Shown here in pieces: positions 12,493-24,800 of a stretch of DNA of 64,000 nucleotides. A program made the position numbers and the translations under genes. Source of the stretch: Gordionus sp. m RMFG-2023 (taxonomy: Eukaryota; Nematomorpha; Gordioida; Chordodea; Parachordodidae); contig NC_088777.1 of NCBI RefSeq assembly GCF_954871325.1, positions 53,320,002-53,384,001 of the forward strand, in the 5' to 3' direction. Below the pieces are notes generated by a model that worked only from the letters and a program-made list of their open reading frames with translations, was not told the origin of the DNA and made no database searches. The stretch's first letter is position 1. Each line of letters begins with the position of its first letter.

Positions 12493-12690
12493 GCCAAAAT
12501 TCTTTCGGAGCTTTTTTGAAACTAAGGAATGTTTGGGATATGAGAGATTTCTACGAAAGCCAAAATTCTTTCGGCGCTTATTTGAAACTAAGGAATGTTT
12601 GGGATATGAGAGATTTCTACGAAAGCCAAAATTCTTTCAGCGCTTATTTGAAACTAAGGAATGTTTGGGATATGAGAGATTTATACGAAA
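12493..12690. repeat. 66-bp tandem repeat, 3 copies, at the receptor gene 3' end
   Basis: Three units start at 12,493, 12,559 and 12,625, each opening GCCAAAATTCTTTC and closing ATTTCTACGAAA or a variant. The unit length is a multiple of three. The last unit overlaps the final codons and stop of the ErbB gene on the minus strand. Confidence 0.95.
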
Positions 12691-12840
12691 GATTCACTGA
12701 GATTCGGTGGAATGTAAAGTGTATAATGACGGTCCCTGGGTTTGTCGACGTTCGGATTTTGAGACGAATATTGATAGCCGGGGTTGGTGGCGGTGGCGAC
12801 GTCCTGATCTATCGCCTCGGCATAGTCACCGCTCATACTT
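12681..12840 (-). CDS. Egfr: ErbB exon v: C-terminal tail and stop
   Basis: SMSGDYAEAIDQDVATATNP then GYQYSSQNPN (a YxxQ motif) and HYTLYIPPNLSESFV, stop TAA at 12,681-12,683. Acceptor TCTAG. The stop lies within the edge of the 66-bp tandem repeat. Confidence 0.88.
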
Positions 12841-15800
12841 CTAGACATGCATATATTAAAATAAATTATTCTAAAAAAAGGCTCTCTTTTAAACACTAAA
12901 AAAAAGGACATCGTAGAACCTTTTCTCAGCCTCGAAATTCCTTCAATATAATTATATTAGCAATATACAAAATGGAAACTACCTGTAATACTGCGGATCA
13001 GTCTGAGCAGAGTAAGGATCATAGTAATCGTGGCCATCCACGATTCGCTCGCCGTCTAGGTAGTGATAGTGCGAGGGAGGAGAGGTAGCGTTACCCTCGA
13101 GACTAGTGAGCAACGAGCCGCTAACCGAGTTTAACGGACCACGTTGATCTAAGCGATAATTCGCGACATGTTGAGGATTGGCGAAGGCCTCGAATATTCC
13201 AGGCAAGAAAACCTTTAAAAACATTTTTTTTTTATTTAAAAAAAATACAATATTTTCTTTAATGTAAGATTTGCAACCTGATTTTTAAATAGTTAAACTT
13301 TTTAAAAGGGGGTATATATCATTAAATTATTTTTTCTGGCATCCCCTGGTTATTGTAATAACTTACACAGGTGGTATACTAATTTTATTTTTGTATGCAT
13401 GCGGTTTGTCTCCAACCCCAATAACCAAGGTAAATAATAGATAAAGAAGTTCCTATATAGTTATTAAAGACTATTAAAATACCTATGATTGATAGTATCT
13501 CTATAAAAAAGGGAGTATATCATTAAATTATATTTTCTGGCATCCCCTGGTTATTGTAATAACTTACACAGGTGGTATACTAATTTTATTTTTGTATGCA
13601 TGCGTTTTGTCTCCAACCCCAATAACCAAGGTAAATAATAGATAAAGAAGTTCCTATATAGTTATTAAAGACTATTAAAATACCTATGATTGATAGTATC
13701 TCTATAAAAAAGGGAGTATATCATTAAATTATTTTTCTGGCATCCCCTTCCTTTGCGATAAATGAAACGCGAATATTTTTTTAAAAACCTGGTCAACCCT
13801 GTAATGCTTGTCGGGATGTTTCGCGTATTCGATCAAAGTTTTATTTATTTCTTTGAACGTCGGTCTTATTTCTTTGTATTGTAACCAACCTATAAATTTA
13901 ACGACACATGTTTAAAAAAAAATAATTTTAAGTCATTACGAAAAAAAGAAGTTTATCTCTTTTTTTTGGGCATAAAAGTTGGCGAAGAATCAAGTAATAT
14001 AAAGCATAAATAAGGAAATCAAATCACCATGCACTAATGAAAAGATAAATTTGAATCTCGATATATATATAATTTTTTTCGGTAGTAATCTTATATTTTA
14101 ATATGAGACATCGAATCATGAGTTGGTAAAGATTGACGCCACAGAATATGGGTTGAGGTAATCGATAACCGCCAGCGATTTCTTCGTTGTAGGCCTCCAC
14201 GTTTTCCATGCCCAGGTAAGGAACTTGACCGAAGGATAAGATTTCCCAAATTGTCACCCCTATTTTTTTTTATAATTAAATTATTATTTTTAAGGTATCG
14301 TCACTACCACCACCCGAATCACTCATATATATTGCCTATTTTTTTTTTAAAAAAATGAAAATTGTAATGACCGACTTTGTGAAAACCTAGGATTCTAACA
14401 ACCAATCCGCGGAGGTATAAGAAAATTAGACTAACCTAATCTACGAGCAAACATGTACAAAAATGGGTTGTGAACAACCAGCGGTTATGCTTGGTTAAAA
14501 AAAACAAGAGTTTGGGTTAAGACAATTTTCGGGTTCGTCAAATATTTTCCGGAAATTACTCGGTTTATTCTAGATTTTTTTTTGTGGCTAATGAATAAAT
14601 TTTTAAATGTGCAAAAGTCATCTTTCAGCGCAAACAATAAATTTGCTTAATAGGATTTGTGATAAGGTTCTACCATGGTTGGCCGGTCACGTGACCGGAG
14701 GTATTTGACCTGAAAAAACGATATAAATACACGTGATCACAAAGCTGCTTATTTATTGGGTGCCCAATATCAAGAGGGGCATCTTATTAGTAGTGAGTTT
14801 ATAAATGATGTGCGTGATATACATATACATAATACAAGAATTCGGCATTTTACGAAGGTTGCAATCAGGCGATGCCATAAATTTCAGAAGTAAAGGCGGC
14901 ACCTTTAATTGCAGATTTTGTGAAAAAGCGGTAAATTCCATAAGAAGCAATCAGATTCCAAGCTCAAGTTAGTGGAATCGACTTTGCTCACCATTCCCAT
15001 TAATAGAAGTGGCATTCTTCTAACGATTCCTATTTCTACATCTTCTTCAAGAAGGAAATTGGTTAATTTGGTTTAATATTCTCACTAAAACAATCGACTG
15101 AGGACCTCGACAAAATATTAAAGAAAATTATAATGTCGAATAAGAATCAGAACAATTCCCTGCCACAGAGAGCGAAGCATTACTTATCGAATGACAAGTT
15201 AATTTTCTTAAAAAAAAATTAAAAGGTTAATATTGTCTTTAAAAAAACATATATTTGAATTTGACCTGTCAAAAATTGGTCAATTGAAAGAATGGTTGAT
15301 CGGTCAATACATTAACTCTGGGGTGCACATATAATTAGAGCGTTACAACTTGAAGAACGCCCCAAGTGCAAAATATTGATATTTCTTATTAAATTCGAAT
15401 ATAGTAAGTAAGGGTCCCAATAAGATTTCGGTTTTAGAAAATTTTCCAAATACCAGGGCTGGGATCGAAACGCGTTTTATATTATTACGCGTATACGTAG
15501 TGAGTGTCAATTAGATATCGACATTAGTCCATAAAATAAATATATTTTTATACTTGAAGCAAAGGGGAGATTGTTATTATTTAACTCTTTGTTTTCAATT
15601 TGTATAAAATAAAAAGAAAACCAAAATTTATTATTTTTAATTAATTGACCTTTTTCAGAGTTTTGAAAACTATTTTTTTATTTACTTATAATTTTCGATT
15701 TATAAAATTTTTTGGGGCTTTATAAACATTATTTATCATTCATATATATTTTAAGGGCGATGAAATTGATTAATGGGAATTTCGATATCGAAACCAACGA

Positions 15801-18800
15801 AATATATTGGAAAGTCATCTAAATTAACTCGACATTTTAAAACGTGAGATCATTTCCTACCTAAGATAAACTTCATAAAAAAAATCTCCCGCGAAAAAAC
15901 TTTTTCTTTAATGAATGAATAACTAAATTACCAAAGGCCCAAACGTCGGACTCGTGGCTTAGATCGCATCCCGCCAAGCTCTCCATAGGTAGCCATCTGT
16001 AATATTCCTGTAAATTTTTTTTTACCAAAACATAATTAACCATTTAATTATTTCTAATTTTTTTTAAAAAAATCACCTAAAAAACGATAATAAAAATAAA
16101 ATTATTCATCTTTTAAAAAGCCATGAAAAAAAAATTACAACATTTTTTTTTAGATATATATCAGTTCCAAAAAAATATAATAAACTTATCGTCGGCCTAG
16201 AATTGGAGTGTTCCACTTGCACAAATGTTTAAAAATGAGAAAATCAACATCAAAGTTTAAAAATCAAAATAATAGGAAAAGCTTAATTAATCAATTTTGA
16301 AACAGAGCTATTATTAACTTTGTTTGGTAAAAATTCAATATTTTTATTTTTAAAAATCTAGTTTTTACATTTATATAATAATATTGGGTTATAAATAAGT
16401 TATTTATCCACTTCTAGAGTGGATTATGAATATATAAAAGGAAAAATCATTTTGGTATAAACTTGTATATATTGATGACGAAGTTGAGAGGACTTAAAAT
16501 CGACGAGAAGGTTGTAATAGTAATCATCGATTTTGATGTGGTCTACGTTATACACTTTTTTCGATTAGGTTTTGAAAACATGAAAAGATATATAAAAATT
16601 TAAAAATAAAATAAACTTTTAAATATCCGGCGACAAATTTGCAATATGTTTATAGAAGTTAATATTGGCCTGATTATTCAAGCCCGGCCCGATCCTACTT
16701 TTGCAGATCTTCAGTTATTATAATATCAAGACCTAGTGTGTTGCTAAACGGCTGGATTTTACCTAGAAAAAATTATTACGCTAGACCGAAGATTTTGCTT
16801 GTAGATGGTACAAAGGTCTAGAACCGTATTTTTTTTCTGGCTAAAAATATCGGGTTAAACGGGTGGTTTAACCGAGCGAGACTAAAAGCTAAACGAATAT
16901 TTCCTAAATCTCGCCGGTTTGGCTAGAAGAGGGCCAAAATCTTTCCCCCATTATTTGGCGATATATCGGACTTGGTTAATATTTGTTTGAGCGGTGTTTG
17001 ATAACATTAATAAAACTATAAAAGCAGCGTTAAAAACCAGAATCCTAGGGAACAAAGTCAAACCTAATAACAGGAAATAAAAAATCACCTAGAATTTCTA
17101 GAAACTGAAACGAGACCTCTCTTTTAATTCCAGGAACCGATCCTAGTTTGGAATCGGAATTAGGAAAAATTTAAGATCTGGAACCTTTTTAAAGAACAAG
17201 AAAAGTGTCTGGTTTATGATATACGTTATTTATTTTAAAAAATAAGTACTATTGACTGACTATTGTAAAAAAATATGTGCACGTGATACACTTCGTCGAG
17301 AATGTCTGTAATAACTAAAGTATATAGGAGACTCACTATAAATGCACTCGGCCCTCAAGCAACCGTGGATGATCCCTTTCCGAGCCAGGTACTCCATACC
17401 GGAGGCCAGTTGGGAGAACCACTTGGGCATGGGATCGGCTAAAACATCGCGGGCAGCGAGCTTCCGCATGTGGGAAGGATCGGTCGAGCGCGGCCCACTG
17501 CACAAACCGAACCGACGAAGAAAAGGTCCTAAGGCCGGTCCGTTTCCCTGGCAAACAAAGGTTATCGGGATTAGTGGGTCGAGTAATTTTTCCGCCAAAT
17601 CAAGATTCCGAATCGATTTTGTGGAGCGGTCATGCTTACCTATTTTTTGATAGTTGCGCGAAAATAAAAAGGGGAACTCTTCATCAAGTTACAACCCAAG
17701 TAAATTTTAAGGTAACGTCCTTCAAATTTCAATATGGTGGTGGTGGGGGGGGGTAAATGTCGTTTTTCTTTCATTTTACTTTAGATCATCACATTCCTTA
17801 GAATTTTATATTAATGAAATAAATTTCAAAAAAATAAATAAATATGTGTTCCTCCCAAAAAAAACGGGAAATTCCATTTTGCGAGAATTTTGACTAAAGT
17901 TTTTTTTTTGATAGACGTATGTCATTACTCTTATTGGAGGTAAGAAGGGGTCCCTCGATTTAAGGTCGGGGAACCACGTGAATTATTTTGGTGTAAACGC
18001 TTCCGTAATTCTCCTATATTAAATATTAAACACAGAACACAACATATATGTATAACTATAATCATAAGGTACTGCAAAATGGAAAAATGGCGTAATAGGA
18101 ACGCAATTTTTTTTTTGTAAGTTATCCATACAAAAATGCAAGAAAGGACTTTGTTATAATGCATCGTATATTTAAATATGCGAGAAAATTTCTTTCCGGC
18201 GCATGCTCGGGTTTGACCCATAGCTCACAAAGGCAGGAGTGATCAAAATGACAGACTTGAAATAGACGGGCACCCGTCACGACATCTCGGAATTTCTCAC
18301 CGATATAAAGACAAATTTTTTTTTAGTTGTTTTAATTTTTATAATATTCTTACTTATGATATTTGAGCCTCATAAAATGTATATTTTTAGAGAGAGAAAA
18401 AAAATTGAAGGAATTCCTCCGTGGAAAAAAAAGTACTATTTGAAGGTTACCTTGAATTTCGCTATTTAACAGCTGATAGATTTTAAAAAATCTGTTTTAT
18501 GAGACCAATTTTTTTTTCAATATTACTTTTTTATTTTAATTTCAATTCATAAATAATAAATCTAAGAAATACAGATTTTTTTTAAAAAAACTGTCAGCTG
18601 TTAAATCGCCCACACTATGAATTTAAGGTCACTCATAATGCCATCCATAAAAAAATGCTTAAACAAGATAAGATGGCGCTGCCTCAAAGTATTCTTTTTT
18701 TTTGGTAAATGACTTCAGCACTTTAAAATCAAGACACGGAATTTATAAAAATTATGCCAATAATTAATAAAATGATAATAAGCCATTTTATACAACGTAT

Positions 18801-21800
18801 AATTATAAGAGACGGAATAAATAATTTATTTAAAAAAAAAATATCATACAAAATATAGATCGCATTTTATAAACTTTTATTTCCTTCTTTCTTTCTTTCC
18901 TCATCTCTATGTTAAACAGAACTAGCGAAAATTTACATTGCAATTGTAGGCTAAGATTTAATTTTTAATTTAAATGTTTAAAGTACATTATATTATTTCA
19001 TGTATTTGTTAGTAAAAAAAAATATAAAACGATATGGCCATTTATTTAAAAAATTTACGGGGAACAGATATAAAAAAAAAATTAGTGTCAAGGCGGGAGC
19101 TTGCTCCTTTTGAGAAGGTAGGAACACAGCTAGCTACTTTTAAGAAGGAGGGTTAATAAGTCTGAAAATAATGTTTTTAATAGAAACCTCACCCAAAAAA
19201 TGTTAAAACATTTTTGGGTTTCTTCGGTTTAATATCCGTTAAATTTGAGACTCGTAGGCGTAATTAACGCGATTAGCCGTCGATCCATTAAATTTCAATA
19301 AGTTTTAGATACATTACAATTTTGATAGTAAAAATTTATTAATGTAATAAACATATTTGGATGAGCGTGAGATATTTTCCGGGTTTGGGGCATGATGGAA
19401 CCCATCCAGATGGTTGTTATAGTGCGTGGTCCCACTTACTCTTTACAGCTAAATTAAAAACATATATAATTTAGCATCTTTTATACCATTGACCATATTT
19501 TCTAAGGAAAATAGTGGTCTATCTCCGAGCCAAGTTGTATCCATGTAATAATTGCATAAAACTTAGTAGCAAAGTATCGTTAGCGCCCATTAGTCAAGCA
19601 AGCCGAATGCCTCGCGTACGACCCTGATAAGCCCAATGTTTGGCATTTGCGCCATAAAGCTTGTGGAGATAAAATTAGAACCTTTTATGGCCATTGTCGG
19701 AAATACATACTTAAGAGCAGAAATGGCTTCGATTTCAGAATCCGCCTGGGTCATAGAAGGATTGAGCCATGTATTATTGTCCGCACAAAATTATACGAGC
19801 ACTCTTAATACCTTTGCATATGTCTCCTTAATTTTTGTTTGGCAAAAAGGGCATAAACAATAGGTATCATGACCTTGTGATACATTACACGAATAAGACT
19901 AGAGTTGATAATTAAAGGCTAGGAGCAGAATAAAATGTTATGTTCATATATACGTTATCAGCTCTCTCGGCTAATATCAACATACAAGCTGTTCCTAACA
20001 TGATTAATTTATTGTTATCAGTGTGAATTAAAAATTGTTTCCCCCGGCTTAGTTAAAGTATATTTGAGGGTTAAATAAATATCCTCCATAGAATGAGGTT
20101 AATAAAACACGATATTTTTTTTAAAATCCAATCAATTGTTGGTTTTTAATAGAAACAAATGAAGGAATAGCTTTTGGATATTCTGCGATATCCACGCTAT
20201 CCTAGCATTGAACTTCCATGGCCTTTTCATAAATCGTCACTCTCGTCTCTCCGGTGGGATTTTCTGCAACTACAGTTTTTTCGATAACCTCTCTAGTCCT
20301 AAGTTTTTCAAAAAAAAAATGTCACATGTTGATGCCACACCTTTTTCTACAAGTTAAATAGGCAGCATTCTTATCTTTCTAAAATGTCCTTTTTGAGTTT
20401 TCTAATTAAAATTGTCTTTAAAATTTTCTGCGACTGTTGGGATTTTCGTCGTAAAACTTAACGATTTTCGCTATAATCGTGGCCTGGCCGGATGTATACT
20501 ATCACGTGAGGGTATTCTCATCAACATGAACATAATTTTTTTTTGAAAAATTTAGGACTTAGAGAGGTCATCGAAACTGTAATTTGCCGAAAATTCACTG
20601 GAGACGAGATTGACGATTCATGAAAAGGCCATGGAGATTCGATGCTCGTTGAGCTATATCGCAGAATATTCAGAAAGCTATTCCTTCGTTTGTTTCTATC
20701 AAAACGACAATTGATATGATTCTAAAAATATATCGTTCCTATATTACCTCATTCTGTGGAGGATATCCATTTAACCCCCGAATAATATACCTCACAGCGG
20801 GGAGAGCCGTTTTTAAATATATAATGATAATAATAAAATAATCATGTTTGGGACAGCGTGTATGTTAAGATTAGCGGAGAGAGCTGATAGCATATACATG
20901 GACGGAACATTTTATTCCGCTCCTAGTTTATATTATCAGCTCCATGTTATTCACGTGATGTATCACGAGGTGATGATTACCCATTGTGAATGCTCTTTTG
21001 CCAAAAACAAAAATAAGGATACATGCGCAAAGGTATTGAAAGTGCTTGCAGGATTTTGTGCCGACAACGGTATAAGGTTTAATCCTTCTATGGCGCAAAC
21101 GGATTTTGAAATTGCGGCGATTTCTGCTCTCAAGGATGTATTTCCGGGTTCATTTAGTTTAATATATTAATATACATGTATTTTAGATGTTATTTTCACT
21201 ATTCACAAGCTTTATGGCGCAAATGCCAAACATTGGGCTTATCAGGGCCGTACATGGGGCATTCGGATGTTCATAAAATAGTCCGAAGAATCAGCACCCG
21301 TCCATTCTGCAAGGAAGAAAATGTGGCAGTGGCGCGTTTTACTTGTTATCTAATGGGGCGCTAAAGATATGCTACTAAGTTTTGTGCAATACATGGATTA
21401 CAACTTGGCTCGGGGATAGACCACCATTTTCCTTAGAAAAATTTGGTCAAAGGTATAAAATGTGGGAAATTATACATTTTTAATTTAGGCATAGTGTAAG
21501 TAGTACCACGCAATAATAGCCATTAACCGGAAAATATCCTACGTTCAACCAAATATTTATATATAAATAAATTTTAAATAAACTATCAAAATTGTAATGT
21601 ATCTAAAGCCTATATTCAAATAAGTAATGGATCAACGTTTAATAGCGTCACTTATGCCTGCGAGATAAAGGGTTGGAAGATCGCAAATTTAACAGAAAAA
21701 CCGAAGATGTATTTAACATTTTTGGGTGAGGTTTCTAAAATCGTTAAATTAAAATCTTAGAATTTTTTTTTTATATTTTATTTATAAACATTATTTTCCG

Positions 21801-24800
21801 TTATTAACGCTCCTTGTAGCTAGCTCTCGTTCTCCCTTCTCAAAAGGAGATAGCTCCCACTTCCGCTACTGAATCAGTCAGTTTTTGAAAAAGTGTAGCG
21901 GAGCGCCGCTCTTTAATAGCCCTGACTATTTTATATATATATATGTAAAATACGAATATATATTTCGCAATTTATCCAATTAAATATATTTTTTTTATGT
22001 GTGTGCCCGTGAATTTTTTTAAATAAATACCATCAATTATTAACAAATACATATAATATAATGTAAAATAGACCTTTAGACAATTAGCCAAAATAAAATC
22101 TATGCTTACAATCCAGATGTAAATATTCGATTGGTTTTCTATTAAACATCTTCATAAATATCGTTGTATACGCGATCTATTATTTTGTACGATTATTATT
22201 TAAAATAAATTACTTGTTCCGATTCTTAATTTGTACATTATAAAAACATCGCTATAATTATTTCATTATTAATGGCATAATTTTAAATATATATATATTT
22301 ACTATGCAATAGAGATATGAATCATGTCTATTCGATGTTACCAATAGGAGGTCGCCAATTTATACCCTAGTTTTAGATATTATTCTGAGCACAATGGCCA
22401 ACGAGACCTTCAGCATCTCACTCGTCCCCAGAGGCCCCTCCCAAACGTAGGGGAGCATGTGTCACCATAACTCCCCTTCCCCCTTCAACACTACCTGATC
22501 ATTTGACCTTCTGTTAAATAATTTACAATATATATATACCACCACCCCCCAATAGACCAGTTGGCCCCTGTATCATAAATATTCGTTAATTATACATATA
22601 CGTTTTCAAGGTTTAAATAAAATAAATATTGCCAAGGTTGGCGCCATATTACAAATAAAATTTTTAAAAGTATCAAACTCAATCAAAAATTGGCGCCAGA
22701 AAGAAAGTCCCACACATGAATATATACATGATATGATGCATAAAGACGTCCATTATTACCATTATTTTTATAGCTCACAAAAATCCGATCTATTCACATC
22801 CTTACTCCCATCGCACTTATATTATAATATTTTATGATTGTTATACATATATGTGCCATGCGTTTAATAAATGGAAGCCATGGAATGTTCACGCAAAAAT
22901 ACTCGGGGTACCCCACCTCCTTAAGATTAAAAATTTAAGATGAAAAAGGTTTAAGAAGATATTGATTTCTATGGAATCATCGTTTAAAAAAATTAGGAAA
23001 TTCAAATTAAAACATATTTATTATTTTTTTAAAAAAATGAATTTCGACTTCTTAGGGAATGTAAAAAAAACGATATAAAAAACAAAACTGTTTTTTTTTT
23101 GGTCAAACGTAAAAATGAAACAGGTTTAAAATTTATTTTAACGAAATTTAACACTCAAATATAAAATTTTAAAAAAATTTTGGTGGATTATATTTTACAT
23201 GAGGAGTGATATAAATATAATAATAAAAAAAATTTACACAAAAGAAAGTTTACTATTTCCATGAGGTTTTTAATTTGGCTCTACTACCAGCAATGACATA
23301 TAATAATACCTAGACTGATCGATGCATTCGATAAAAGTGTACGTCAATGAAAAACAGCTGTGGACGCCATTCTGGTTACCCATATGATTATTAAAAAAAA
23401 TTTTAAACGAGAGGCCAAATTTATTCCCATGTCTGACGCAAACTTTATTAAAGAATTGCCTGATCACAGAGAGATAATAAGGAAAGCAAGTTATCAATTT
23501 AGTAGTTAGTAGATTCTAACACGAGAATAATTGCTGTATGGGTTTACCGAAAATGGCGGGCCCAGCTGATTTGCATTTCAACTACGACGCTTCCAAATGC
23601 ATCGTCAAGTCTAGGTATTATTATATCTCATTGACTATTGCCGATTATATTAATATATTTCTTTCTAAAAAACCTTTCTTAACCAATATTCCGTACACAT
23701 GAACCAAGGAGGCCGATTGAGAGTTATTCGCGACATTTTGCTCCATTTTTTCGATAACTAAAATAACACGGTAAAAAAAAAAAATCATTAAATTATCATA
23801 AAAAATATCTTGTGGAAATATATCCCTTATCATAGAAAACTGGAAGTGATTTACTTGGTGTCAAAAAAACGAGATCACCTCATAAATATAAACAATCAAA
23901 AAAAAATTTCCTAGGTTTGCTAAACTTCTAAGGTATCCGCTGGGAACCCTGGCCAAGGTATCGTTTCTATCAGTGCCGTTGATTTGATTCAGGTTACCGT
24001 TGAAGTGGCCCCTTAAAAGACTTTTCAATGTCTTTAAAAAACGATATATAAAACAAATCAATTAAAATTTTTGGGGGTGACAAAAGTAAAGTTACTTAGC
24101 AAATTAAAATTACTGTAAACGATTATTACCTCCCTAAGCTATGGCCAAAAGAAGTAAAACACTTCTGACCTGTTTTGGTCAAATCTTTGGGGGTTAAGAA
24201 TATTTATTTGGCACAAATTTTATATTAGCCGTGAGAATTTAAAAGCTACTTAAAATTATTAATACAAATATTTTTGATAAATCTTGGCACACTAAGAGGG
24301 TTAAAAAAAAATTTTCAAAAAATAATTATAAACCATCAATTCCGTTTTGAGATGAAGCGGGACCGTCTTGCGGAAAACTTTTACGCCAACTTTATGATGG
24401 CTTTTTACCAAGGAAGGATAATACCAAGTCGCCTTAAGTGAAAATATTCGTACAATCGCGTAAAATGAATTGGAGGTGGGAGGGGAAATGAGAGGCAAAA
24501 TAGCGGAATAATGGGATGAATTATTAAACAATTTATAATTTTGCAACTCACTTTCTTTTGCAATACCTTTTAACTGGAATCTTTCATTTTCCCTGACATT
24601 TATAATTTCTTAATTTAACTTAGATTTTTCAATGTAGCGTCGTTTTCTTAGTGTCGTTTAAACGTCTCATTTTGAGCAGATTTTTTTTAAAATGCCTAAC
24701 CCTCGAGATTCAGATAATATATATCTAGACCTTTGTTCCTTCCACAAGCAAAATCTTCAGGCTTGAGTAACATTTTTCTGAATGAAATATTGAGTTAGCC

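Noticed and set aside
12491-12700. Plus-strand frame of three 22-residue repeats as a protein gene
   Set aside because: It arises from the 66-bp tandem repeat, with no support outside it.
16900-16970. A KDFG-like frame on the minus strand as the DFG exon
   Set aside because: No acceptor or donor in phase and no similarity around it. The exon at 16,463-16,554 fits in phase and spacing instead.
17260-17650. A separate tyrosine-kinase gene at 17.3-17.6 kb
   Set aside because: Phases, order and helix-level spacing join it to the ErbB exons on both sides, so it is part of the same gene.
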